Shown here: piece by piece, positions 15,525 through 23,552 of the stretch | How the letters are laid out: each line of letters begins with the position of its first letter | Position numbering within the stretch: position 1 is the stretch's first letter | Assembly (NCBI GenBank): GCA_902799955.1 | Contig: CADCCQ010000070.1 | Span: forward strand, 15,279 to 51,666 | Source of the DNA: an uncultured bacterium | GTDB lineage: Bacteria; Verrucomicrobiota; Kiritimatiellia; RFP12; UBA1067 | Direction of reading: 5' to 3' | DNA length: 36,388 nt | The notes under the pieces: generated by a model | Database searches by the model: none | Seen by the model: only the letters and a program-made list of their open reading frames with translations | Told to the model about the DNA's origin: nothing | Position numbers and translations under genes: made by a program

Positions 15525-18500
15525 TGTCGCCGACGGCGTCGCCGACGCGACGGTGCTCGCGAACTACAAGGAGGCCGTGACGCGCATCAAGGCCGCGCTT
15601 CCGATGACGACCGTGATCGCCTGCACGATCCCGAACGGTTCGGCGACGCTCAACGCCGACATCGCGTCGTGGTGCGCGACGGAGACGGACGTCGAGTGCG
15701 TCGATATCGCCGGCGCCATCACGACGGCGCAGACAGATGCGGAGTGTAACGCCGTGGCCGCCGCGATCAAGGCGAAGCTCGTGACGCTCGCGACGGCAGC
15801 GGGCAAGAACACGCCGTCCTCGTGGACGCCTCCGGCAGTCGCCCTCGGCGCTACGAACAACGTCCCTGCGGCGTATCTCGCGGGCTTCACGCGCGTACGC
15901 ACCATCGAGCCGACGGACACCACCTCGTATGCGCAGAACCTTTATCAGATTCCCTACTCCTACGCGCCGCCGATGCAGGAAACCGGCATCGAGAAGGTGG
16001 GCTACTACATCGAGCTCGTGCGCCGCGATACCGGCGCACTGCAGACGTTGTGGGTTGACATGGACGCCCCCGGGCCCAACTGGGCGGACGTGGCTTTTCC
16101 CGTCACCACCGCGCAGAAGAAGCAGAAGACCGTGACAAAGCTCCACGTGTGGAGCAACTTCGGCGGCGTTCAGCAAGTCGCGGCGGATAACGATTCCGTC
16201 GAGGGCTACATTGAGTTCAACTGCCAGAACTACGGCGGAACCGACAGGACTGGCGACGTGATCGCGGAGCCCTGGAGCGGCAACGTGCTCGGCTTCAATG
16301 ACACGTTCAACACGTCCGGTAGCTTTGCCTGCTTCCAGCTGATGAGAAAGTACGCGGAGCCGGACGGCGTGTTGTCGGGCGAAATCCTCTTTGCCTACAA
16401 CCGCTGGGGCGGCGCCGACTCTTGCGCTCTCGGCATGGGCACGCTCGCCAACTACGGCAACCACGGGCAGGGAGACAAGACGCTCGACTGGACGTTCCAG
16501 GACAAGACCGGCAGCGCCGACATGGCGAACATCTCCGGCGCGGCATACTCGTACGTCCGCGTCGAGTTCTGGCTGAAGTACGACGAGACGCCCACGCGCG
16601 CCGGCATAGCGAACTACCTCTGGACTCCCGCGACGGAGGGCGAATCCACGTTCGCGACAGTCGGCAACTGGGCGAAGGACGAAACCGTGGCGACTTCGCT
16701 TGCGAACGCCAACATCCTCCTTCCGGAGAACGCGAGCCAGTCGTTCACATACGTCGGCTGGGATCCGATCTCGCTCAGCACGACGACGTTGATGGTCGAT
16801 GGTCAGGCAACGTTCCCGACGGTGGGCGGGTTCTACCTCTACGGACTTGACATGGGCGCGACGGGTAAGATCACATTCGATCCCGTGAAGTTCTCGTTCC
16901 GCCTCGTCACGCCGCCCGTGTTCGCCCCCGGCGCGAAGATCGCGCTCACGCCCAACTACGCCACGGCGACGAAGGGGCGCTTCCTCCTGATGACGTGGGA
17001 TAGGGGCGCGCTTGAAATGGACGCCGCCGCGCTCAACGACCTGTTCGACACAACGAGCGCGAACGGCGCGGACGTGAAGGTGTGGGCGGAGAACCTTGCC
17101 AGCGGCGGACGCCTCTGGCTCGACCTCAACTACTCCGCGCCCAAGGAGCGCATCAACGTGTTCTGCACGGGCGACTCCATCACGCAGGGCAGCAACTCCT
17201 CCTACGGCAACTGGCGCATCTTCCTGATGAAGCGCCTTGCCGCCGCCGGCTACGCGCCTGTCGCGAAGGGACACTGGAAGATCGAGAGCAACGACATCTG
17301 CGGCGCGGTGATGCCCGAGGAGTGGGTGTGGCACTCCGGCATCAGCGGGCAGCGCCTCGTCACGAAGGGCGGCGGCGGCACGATCGACGCCATCGACGCG
17401 ATGCTCGACTGCGCGGGCGACGTCGATTTCGTCCTCGCCAAGATCTGCACGAACGACATCAATTCCAATGGTTCGACAGCCGAAGAGCTCTTCCCCGTGT
17501 GGACGAACCTCGTGTGGAAGACGCTGAACCGCAAGCCGCACGCGAAGTTCATCGCGGGCGCGGTCGTTGATATCGCATACGACGCCGCGAAGGACGCGAA
17601 GGTCGTCGCGTTCAACGCGGCGATGAGCAACGCGATTGCGAGCGCCACGTTCCCGGCGAAGCGCGCGTACTTTGCCGACCTCTACACGCCGTGCTACCGC
17701 TACAGCGTGCCTGGCGACACATCCACCTACATCACAGGCTCGTTCTACGCGAACAACAACCTCCACCCCGACTGGCCGGGCGAGGACAAAATGGCCGAGA
17801 CCTACTGCAACGCCATCCTCGGCGCGATTGCCGACGATCCAGGCTTCGATCTTGGCGCGGCGGAGACTGGGGTCCCGACGACAAGCGGCACCGAGAACAA
17901 CGTACCCGCCGCGTATCTGGACGGCATGACCCGCGCATGCGTCTTCGACATCGCGGCGAACGGCGGCACGTCCCTCGCATCGCTCGGCTACGTGCCGTAC
18001 GCCTACGTGAACGACGCGGCTCCGACCAGCAACCTTTCGCGCGTGGGCTACTACATCGAGCTGAAGCGCAAGGACACGGACCTCGACGACTACCACGACC
18101 TCACGCGCTGGATCTGGGTCTCGATTGACGCCTTCGGCGACCGCACGCTTACTGACGTCGGAATCCCGCTCACGACAATCAATCAGTGCGTCGTGAACCG
18201 TCTGCGCGTCATCTCGAACATGCCGGGAATCGAATCGACCGCCGCAGACGAGAACAACGTGCGTGGCTGGGTGGAGTTCTGGCCGAGCCAGTACAACGTC
18301 GACCCGAGTGGACTAGTGGACGCCCCTGCCAAGACGTACCGGTGCGACTGGAACGACATACGCTCCAACAACATGTCCGGCTACGGCTCGATGCAGGTAC
18401 ACCGCTTCACGCCCGGCGAGGCGAATCCCGCGCAGGTGATGTTCGCGTTCAACCGCTGGACGGGTTCGGACTGCTACGAGATCGGCATCGGCAACTTCTC

Positions 18501-20982
18501 GCACAACGGCAAGGCCATCGACCAGACGTGGATGGGCGACGCGAATACGCGCGAGAGGAATACCTCGCTCGCCTACGAGGTGGCGAAGATCGAAATCTGG
18601 ACGGCGAGCGACACGCCGGACGGCGCGGCGTTCGTGCTGGTGGACGGGGTTTCGCCTTCCGGCGGCGGCGAGGCGACCGTGACGGGCGAAGTGCGCGACT
18701 TCGGTGCGGGCGCATCCTCCGCCACGCTTACGCTCGAGTGGTCCACCGATCCGTCGTTCGCGACGGTGGCAGGCTCCACGAACATCGGCGTGGTGGCGGA
18801 AACCGGCGCGGTATCCGCGACCGCAACCGGTCTGACAGCAGGCCAGACGTGGTACTTCCGCTTCACGAGCGTGAACAGCGCGAACGTGAGCGCGACGAGC
18901 GGCGTGAGCGACCCTCTCGACTACAGCGAGGGCGTGTGGCGTCCGCAGACCACCTCCGACGTCTGGACGTCCATTGCATGGCAGAAGAACGGCGCGGGCG
19001 AGCACGTCGCGTTCAACCCGGCGTGGACTGCGCTCTTCGACGGCAACGAGGCGACGCCGGTTGCGTCCGTGCAGGTGCCGGAAGCCGTGCGTGCGGAACA
19101 GGTGACGGTCGATGCCTCCGCGAACTACACGCTGACGGGCGCGGGTGCAATCGAGTCCAAACGGCTCGTCAAGAAGGGCACGGGCACGCTCACGCTCGGC
19201 GCGGGCGTGCTGGCAGAGACGCCCGACATCGAAATCGAGGGCGGCACGGTGAAGCTCGCGGACGATGCCGTTGTTGGCGCGGCAGGACGAAATGGCGGCA
19301 CGATCACGGTGAAAAACGGCGCGCAGTTCGTCCTTAACTACACGGACACGACATCGGCGGCCGGACGCGCCCGTGCGCTGGTGACGAGCGGCAAGAAGTT
19401 CGTGCTCGAAGGCGCAGGACCGGACGGCGATGGCGCGCTCGTCTCCACGTTCGCGAACACGGCGTACGGCTCGCCCATCGACGAAATCGAGTTGACTGGC
19501 GACACGACGATCGGCGGCGTGAGCCGCATCGACATCCGTGGCAACCCGAAGAACCGTATCACTGGACCCACGAATGTCACGCTTACCGTGAAGACAAGGC
19601 CGACAAGCGACTACGGTCTTGGACTTGTTGGCGGCAGCATCTCGGTGGGCAAACTCAACGTCGCGCCCGAAGGCAAGTTCAAGATCGAGGGGGCGACGGC
19701 GATCAACATCCCCTACGGAATCGATCTCTACGGAATGTTCATGTTCTACACCGGATCGGGTACGTGGAGTACTGGCGGCATCACGGCGATGGGCACGGCC
19801 GGCTCCATCGGCAACGCCTCGGGTGACGCTTATGTGCGGACGCCCGTCATCATCCCGTCCGGCGCGAAGCTCACGCTGAACGGCGGTGGGACGACGCATT
19901 ACACAGATGTGGTGACGAACAGGAACGAGATTTCCGTGGCGAACGGCAACCACTACATTGAAGGACCGCTCGTGAACGAGGGCAACCCGGTGATCAAGAC
20001 GGGACGCAACTTCTTCATATATCCAAGCACGGTGACGGGTGATTCGCGCATCGAGGCGAGCGGCGGACAGACATGGCTCTCTGGTCGTTCAGACTGGGGC
20101 GACGCCGCGCTCAACGTGACGCTCACCGGCGGCGGATCGCTTGTGATCGGTGCGAACAACGACGGATATGGAATGCCGAAGTTCGGGAAGAACAAGCTCT
20201 CCGTCACGGCGGCGAGCGGACACTCTGGTACGGTGTTCTTCCATCCTTCAACCTCGGCGTCCATCGACGGGCTAGCATGTTCCGGGACAATCAAAAATTT
20301 CTACATGCAGGGGCCTGCTTCCAAGACGAAAAACGCCGGACCGATCATTGACGGCCATGCGAACGACATTGTGTTCACGGCCACCAACATCGAGGCCGGC
20401 AACGGCAGCGGACGCGGTGAGTGGACGATCACGGGCGAGAACACGCATATCGTTGTGAACTGCCTCTCCGCCAACTGGATCGGCTCCGACTACTACGCAG
20501 GTTCGTTCACGTTCAAGGACGGACTCCTTGACGTCGGCTCCGGCGGCATCCGCGAGGCATGGACCGATCCGACGCGCACCGCCTTCAACATGGAAAGCGG
20601 CACGCTGCGCGCGACCGCGAACTTCAACATCGGCAAGGCCGGCATGAGGGCGACGTTCGGCAGCCCGAAGAAGGACGGCGCGGTGACGTTCGACCTGAAC
20701 GGCAAGACCGTGAAGGACCGTGAAGTGGGGTACGGGCCTCACGGGCGCGAGCGACGTGACGCTCACGGGCGCAGGCACGTTTGCGCCCGACCGTCCTGGC
20801 ATCCAGGGCATCCCGCTCGGCAAGTGGACGGTGAACGCGACGGGGACGGTCGATCTCCGCAACGCGGCGGGCTTCGCGGGCGGCCTCGCGCTCGCGGAGA
20901 ATGTGACGGCCAAGCTCGACATTGCCGGCACGAACATGGTGGAGTTCCTCGCGTGGACGTGGAACGGAAACGCCTGGAATGA
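15355..20982 (+). CDS. Giant surface protein, fragment 3: dead and intact SGNH hydrolase domains, Fn3-like, beta-strand repeats
   Basis: Homology starts at about 15397 (HAGVVDLALKTSATRAGILE). First, the rest of an SGNH-like domain lacking catalytic residues (~15400-15830). Next comes a ~250-residue beta-rich module (NVPAAYLAGFTRVRTIEPTD), repeated after the intact hydrolase (NVPAAYLDGMTRACVFDIAA). The intact SGNH/GDSL domain at ~17150-17860 has FCTGDSITQGSN (nucleophile Ser), AKICTNDINS (block III Asn) and NNNLHPDWPG (block V His), as in secreted acyl-esterases acting on carbohydrates. A Fn3-like domain (TGLTAGQTWYFRFTSVN) and beta-strand repeats (LVKKGTGTLTLGAGV) follow. True coding ends at the duplication at 20706-20725; the tail beyond is read-through. 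Confidence 0.65.
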   Translation: MARTTTATAPNSERHAGVVDLALKTSATRAGILEGLETYCAAANYPDFTIFLCGDVDVADGVADATVLANYKEAVTRIKAALPMTTVIACTIPNGSATLNADIASWCATETDVECVDIAGAITTAQTDAECNAVAAAIKAKLVTLATAAGKNTPSSWTPPAVALGATNNVPAAYLAGFTRVRTIEPTDTTSYAQNLYQIPYSYAPPMQETGIEKVGYYIELVRRDTGALQTLWVDMDAPGPNWADVAFPVTTAQKKQKTVTKLHVWSNFGGVQQVAADNDSVEGYIEFNCQNYGGTDRTGDVIAEPWSGNVLGFNDTFNTSGSFACFQLMRKYAEPDGVLSGEILFAYNRWGGADSCALGMGTLANYGNHGQGDKTLDWTFQDKTGSADMANISGAAYSYVRVEFWLKYDETPTRAGIANYLWTPATEGESTFATVGNWAKDETVATSLANANILLPENASQSFTYVGWDPISLSTTTLMVDGQATFPTVGGFYLYGLDMGATGKITFDPVKFSFRLVTPPVFAPGAKIALTPNYATATKGRFLLMTWDRGALEMDAAALNDLFDTTSANGADVKVWAENLASGGRLWLDLNYSAPKERINVFCTGDSITQGSNSSYGNWRIFLMKRLAAAGYAPVAKGHWKIESNDICGAVMPEEWVWHSGISGQRLVTKGGGGTIDAIDAMLDCAGDVDFVLAKICTNDINSNGSTAEELFPVWTNLVWKTLNRKPHAKFIAGAVVDIAYDAAKDAKVVAFNAAMSNAIASATFPAKRAYFADLYTPCYRYSVPGDTSTYITGSFYANNNLHPDWPGEDKMAETYCNAILGAIADDPGFDLGAAETGVPTTSGTENNVPAAYLDGMTRACVFDIAANGGTSLASLGYVPYAYVNDAAPTSNLSRVGYYIELKRKDTDLDDYHDLTRWIWVSIDAFGDRTLTDVGIPLTTINQCVVNRLRVISNMPGIESTAADENNVRGWVEFWPSQYNVDPSGLVDAPAKTYRCDWNDIRSNNMSGYGSMQVHRFTPGEANPAQVMFAFNRWTGSDCYEIGIGNFSHNGKAIDQTWMGDANTRERNTSLAYEVAKIEIWTASDTPDGAAFVLVDGVSPSGGGEATVTGEVRDFGAGASSATLTLEWSTDPSFATVAGSTNIGVVAETGAVSATATGLTAGQTWYFRFTSVNSANVSATSGVSDPLDYSEGVWRPQTTSDVWTSIAWQKNGAGEHVAFNPAWTALFDGNEATPVASVQVPEAVRAEQVTVDASANYTLTGAGAIESKRLVKKGTGTLTLGAGVLAETPDIEIEGGTVKLADDAVVGAAGRNGGTITVKNGAQFVLNYTDTTSAAGRARALVTSGKKFVLEGAGPDGDGALVSTFANTAYGSPIDEIELTGDTTIGGVSRIDIRGNPKNRITGPTNVTLTVKTRPTSDYGLGLVGGSISVGKLNVAPEGKFKIEGATAINIPYGIDLYGMFMFYTGSGTWSTGGITAMGTAGSIGNASGDAYVRTPVIIPSGAKLTLNGGGTTHYTDVVTNRNEISVANGNHYIEGPLVNEGNPVIKTGRNFFIYPSTVTGDSRIEASGGQTWLSGRSDWGDAALNVTLTGGGSLVIGANNDGYGMPKFGKNKLSVTAASGHSGTVFFHPSTSASIDGLACSGTIKNFYMQGPASKTKNAGPIIDGHANDIVFTATNIEAGNGSGRGEWTITGENTHIVVNCLSANWIGSDYYAGSFTFKDGLLDVGSGGIREAWTDPTRTAFNMESGTLRATANFNIGKAGMRATFGSPKKDGAVTFDLNGKTVKDREVGYGPHGRERRDAHGRRHVCARPSWHPGHPARQVDGERDGDGRSPQRGGLRGRPRARGECDGQARHCRHEHGGVPRVDVERKRLE
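20706..20725 (+). repeat. 10-bp perfect tandem duplication that breaks the giant gene's frame
   Basis: GACCGTGAAG occurs twice head to tail (20706-20715, 20716-20725). With one copy the protein reads NGKTVKWGTGLTGAS without a break; with two copies the frame shifts by +1. This is the footprint of replication slippage. Confidence 0.9.
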
Positions 20983-22411
20983 CCTGCGCCCGAGGTATCT
21001 TGCGCAGCAGCCCATTACGCCGTTCGTCGCGACATCCCTCACGTACCTCAACCGCGCGGCGTCGGCGACCGTCGATGTGAAGTATGGCAACGGCTCCGGC
21101 TACAACTACATGGGCGAGTTCTACGTAAGCGCGGATCAGGTCGGAACGTGGTCCTTCAACTACAAGGCAAGGACGCACCTCGGCGTGTTCATCGACGACA
21201 ACGAGCTTTCAACGACCGGGCCAGACGCGGAGGGTACGGTGAGCAAGGAGCTGACGGAAGGGTGGCACAGGTTCATGATCTCCATGTACACGGGCGCGGC
21301 GAATGCCAATGTCGGTTCGCATTCTGACAAGGCTCCCGACTGCATCAAGTTCAAGGTCGGCGACAGTGGCACGTATCAGGTGTTCGACTCCACGACCGTC
21401 CCGATGCGGATGCGCCAGCACCTCGGCGCGCGCACAAGCGTGAGGTGGCGCAAGTACACCAACGCTGCGAGCAACCTCAACATCTACGACACGGTTGACG
21501 AGAGCAACTACAAGGCCATCGATATCGTGACCAACTCGCTACAAATCATGCATGCGAAGTTCTCGACCGGCACTAGCGCGCCGCTTGGCGGCTCCTGCAA
21601 CCGTTTCGACGGCTACTTCAAGGTCGAGCCTGGTCAGGAAGGCACGTGGACTTTCCAGGGTTGCTTCGACGACCAGATCGCGCTGACGGTCGATGGCCGC
21701 CGTTTGTTCACGGTCAAGACGAACTGCGGAACGGGCTCGGGGAGCATGACGCTCCGCGCCGGCTGGCACAAATTCGACATCCGCATCGGCGACAACTCCA
21801 CCGCCAACAACAGCGGCGGCACGGGTGGCGGACTCACCGATTCGCAGAGCAACGTATGCGCGCTCGAGTTCAAGGTCAACGGCGGTGCCTACTTCGCCTT
21901 CGATGAGCGCTACTTGCCGATTGCCTACACGCCCGGCGACGCGCAGAAGTTCGAGGAGCCCGGCCTTGGCGGCGTGATCGAGCTCGCGGCGGGATCGACG
22001 CTCACCAACGACGTGCGTACCGGCGGCTGGTGCCCGATCTACGGCACGCTGAAGGGCTCTGGCACGCTCGCGGGTCCGTACCGCTTCACGGGCGAGGACA
22101 ACAGCTGGGAAGTAACTGGGCGTGACAGTGCGCGTACTTTTGCCTGCGTGAACTTCGCGAACCCGACGAAGGAAACGTTCACCGGCCTCAAGGCAATCAA
22201 TGCCATGTTCACTGGCAAGCCGACGAGCAGCGTCTACTACCTCACTGGCGAAGTCACTGATCTCACCGACACCGACATTGCCGGCGTGGCGTACACCGTG
22301 ACCGACGAAGCCGGTAACGACTACTCTGCGAACTTCACGCTCACAGTGAAGGGTAATCGCATTGCGCTCGTCAACACCAAACCAGCCAAGTTCCTTATAA
22401 TTGTCCGGTAG
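20720..22411 (+). CDS. Giant surface protein, fragment 4: two PA14-like domains and C-terminus
   Basis: The frame continues VKWGTGLTGASDVTLTGAGT directly after the 10-bp duplication. Two PA14-like beta-barrels follow. The first has YNYMGEFYVSADQVGTWSFN, HLGVFIDDNEL and LTEGWHRFMISM. The second has FDGYFKVEPGQEGTWTFQG, DDQIALTVDGRRLF and LRAGWHKFDIRIGDN. PA14 domains often bind glycans. The last ~150 residues are beta-rich (LAAGSTLTNDV, LKGSGTLAGPYRF, FTLTVKGNRIALVN) and end KPAKFLIIVR. No LPXTG, Por-sorting or beta-barrel signature is recognised there. A strong hairpin terminator follows at 22468. Confidence 0.65.
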   Translation: MKWGTGLTGASDVTLTGAGTFAPDRPGIQGIPLGKWTVNATGTVDLRNAAGFAGGLALAENVTAKLDIAGTNMVEFLAWTWNGNAWNDLRPRYLAQQPITPFVATSLTYLNRAASATVDVKYGNGSGYNYMGEFYVSADQVGTWSFNYKARTHLGVFIDDNELSTTGPDAEGTVSKELTEGWHRFMISMYTGAANANVGSHSDKAPDCIKFKVGDSGTYQVFDSTTVPMRMRQHLGARTSVRWRKYTNAASNLNIYDTVDESNYKAIDIVTNSLQIMHAKFSTGTSAPLGGSCNRFDGYFKVEPGQEGTWTFQGCFDDQIALTVDGRRLFTVKTNCGTGSGSMTLRAGWHKFDIRIGDNSTANNSGGTGGGLTDSQSNVCALEFKVNGGAYFAFDERYLPIAYTPGDAQKFEEPGLGGVIELAAGSTLTNDVRTGGWCPIYGTLKGSGTLAGPYRFTGEDNSWEVTGRDSARTFACVNFANPTKETFTGLKAINAMFTGKPTSSVYYLTGEVTDLTDTDIAGVAYTVTDEAGNDYSANFTLTVKGNRIALVNTKPAKFLIIVR

Positions 22412-22467
22412 AGTGGACAGTCTGCTCAGCGGCGGAGTCATCGCCGTCGCTGCGCGGTTATGTTGCG

Positions 22468-22499
22468 CGCGCCTTGCGGAAGCAAGGCGCGTTTGCTTG
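22468..22499 (+). terminator. Rho-independent terminator after the giant gene
   Basis: A perfect 10-bp stem (CGCGCCTTGC / GCAAGGCGCG) closed by GGAA spans 22468-22491 and is followed by TTTGCTTGT. It lies 57 nt after the stop at 22411 and ahead of the convergent tRNA gene. Confidence 0.8.
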
Positions 22500-22543
22500 T
22501 CTAGCGCATAGCCAGTGGCTACTGCGGCAACGGTGTGAGTGGA

Positions 22544-22620
22544 TGGTGGGCGGTGAGGGATTCGGACCCCCGACCTAATGCGTGTAAAGCACTCGCTCTA
22601 ACCAACTGAGCTAACCGCCC
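22544..22620 (-). tRNA. tRNA-Val (anticodon TAC), CCA encoded
   Basis: 77 nt on the minus strand. The acceptor stem GGGCGGT/ACCGCCC is perfect, the D arm is GCTC-AGTTGGTTA-GAGC, and the anticodon arm AGTGC-TTTACAC-GCATT gives anticodon TAC (Val GUN codons). The T arm is GGGGG-TCCGAAT-CCCTC, followed by discriminator A and an encoded CCA (22544-22546). It is a single gene with its own promoter. Confidence 0.97.
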
Positions 22621-22663
22621 TGGTGCCTGCGTTCGCATTCCGCGTCACGCAGAAACGCCGCAT

Positions 22664-22672
22664 ATTATATCA
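22664..22672 (-). promoter_or_regulatory. Extended -10 promoter for tRNA-Val
   Basis: TGATATAAT on the minus strand, 44 nt upstream of the mature tRNA 5' end. No convincing -35 is seen; the TG extension probably compensates. Confidence 0.65.
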
Positions 22673-22705
22673 CAACGGACTGAATGATGGAAGCGGAAAG
22701 TTTCG

Positions 22706-23551
22706 TCACCTGTTCAGAAGCTCGCGCACGTAGTTGGGAAGGGCGAACGCGCCGCGGTGGAGGTCCGTGTTGTAGTAGCGCGTCTTTATGCCCAGCCTGT
22801 TCCATCGCGTCGCGTCCAGGTCGCCGATCGGGTGGTACTTCTTAGAGGCGAAGCCGAACAGCCAGTGCCCCGACGGATAGCTCGGGATGTGGCACTGGTA
22901 CACCGTCGACACTGGGAACTCAACCGCAATGTGGCGGTGGGCGTCGCGCACGGAGCGCTGGTGCGCCGCGTAGAAGGGGGATTCGTGCTGGTTGATGAGG
23001 ATGCCGTCCTCCCTCAGCGCCTTGTAGCAGGTCCCGTAGAACTCGCGCGTGAAGAGTCCCTCCGCCGGACCGTAGGGGTCGGACGAGTCGATGATGATCA
23101 GGTCGTACTCCTCCTTCTTGCCGCGTACGTAGCGGAGACCCTCCTCGAACCACACGCTGACACGCTTGTCCTTCAGCTTCGACGAGGTGAAGGGGAGGAA
23201 CTTCTTCGCGAGCAGCACAACGTCCTTGTCCACCTCCACGAGGTCGATGGACTCTATGGTCCTGTACTTCGTCAGCTCGCGCACCGTCCCGCCGTCGCCG
23301 CCGCCGATGACCAGCACGTTCCTGACGTTCGGGTTCACGGCCATTGGGACGTGGGTTATCATCTCGTGGTAGATGAATTCGTCCTTCTCCGTGATCATCA
23401 GCCCGCCGTCGAGGACGAGGACGCGCCCGTAGGCCGGCGTGTCGAGGATGTCGATCTGCTGCACGGAGCTTTTCTTCGATGCGATCTGGACGGACGCCTT
23501 CATGGAGAAGCGCACGTCGCTCGTGTGTTCGTCGGTGTACCAGAGTTCCAT
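22706..23551 (-). CDS. speE: Spermidine synthase (polyamine aminopropyltransferase)
   Basis: 281 residues, a normal length. It transfers the aminopropyl group from decarboxylated S-adenosylmethionine to putrescine (or a related amine) in the cytoplasm. Signatures: MELWYTDEHTSDVRFSMK, the N-terminal LDTPAYGRVLVLDGGLM with EFIYHEMITHVP, VIGGGDGGTVRELTKY (cofactor loop), DLVEVDK (adenosine-binding acid) and the active-site IDSSDPYGPAEGLF. The start ATG lies 1 nt after the stop of the upstream decarboxylase on the minus strand, so the two are co-translated, and GGTGG within the upstream 3' end can serve as RBS. AdoMet decarboxylase (SpeD), needed to supply the donor, is not in the window. Confidence 0.95.
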   Translation of the reverse strand: MELWYTDEHTSDVRFSMKASVQIASKKSSVQQIDILDTPAYGRVLVLDGGLMITEKDEFIYHEMITHVPMAVNPNVRNVLVIGGGDGGTVRELTKYRTIESIDLVEVDKDVVLLAKKFLPFTSSKLKDKRVSVWFEEGLRYVRGKKEEYDLIIIDSSDPYGPAEGLFTREFYGTCYKALREDGILINQHESPFYAAHQRSVRDAHRHIAVEFPVSTVYQCHIPSYPSGHWLFGFASKKYHPIGDLDATRWNRLGIKTRYYNTDLHRGAFALPNYVRELLNR

Positions 23552-23552
23552 T

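Larger units (their letters stand above)
12034..22411 (+). pseudogene. Giant exported multidomain surface protein gene (PATR, LamG-like, SGNH, PA14-like), split by three frame lesions
   Basis: Four consecutive open frames encode one continuous protein of about 3450 residues. AAGGAG lies 9 nt before ATG 12034. Order: signal peptide; beta-sandwich plus LamG-like module twice; autotransporter-associated beta-strand repeats; degenerate SGNH domain; a repeated ~250-residue beta-rich module around an intact SGNH hydrolase; Fn3-like domain; more beta-strand repeats; two PA14-like domains; C-terminus ending KFLIIVR. Frame breaks lie at 12262-12266 (apparent deletion), ~15384-15397 (apparent deletion) and 20706-20725 (10-bp tandem duplication). 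No other stops interrupt about 10 kb, so the lesions are recent, are a means of switching, or are assembly errors. There is no C-terminal translocator barrel; retention at the cell surface would need another mechanism. Confidence 0.75.

Noticed and set aside
15322..18096. 924-codon open frame on the minus strand, and a similar 864-codon one at 12855-15449
   Set aside because: Both lie opposite the giant surface gene, are very rich in Arg, Val, Ala and His with no recognisable motif, and arise from GC-rich codon bias. The plus strand carries clear domain homology throughout.
20700..20730. Programmed ribosomal frameshifting in the giant gene
   Set aside because: The break coincides with an exact 10-bp duplication and no slippery heptamer is present. 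The other two breaks coincide with missing sequence relative to paralogous modules.
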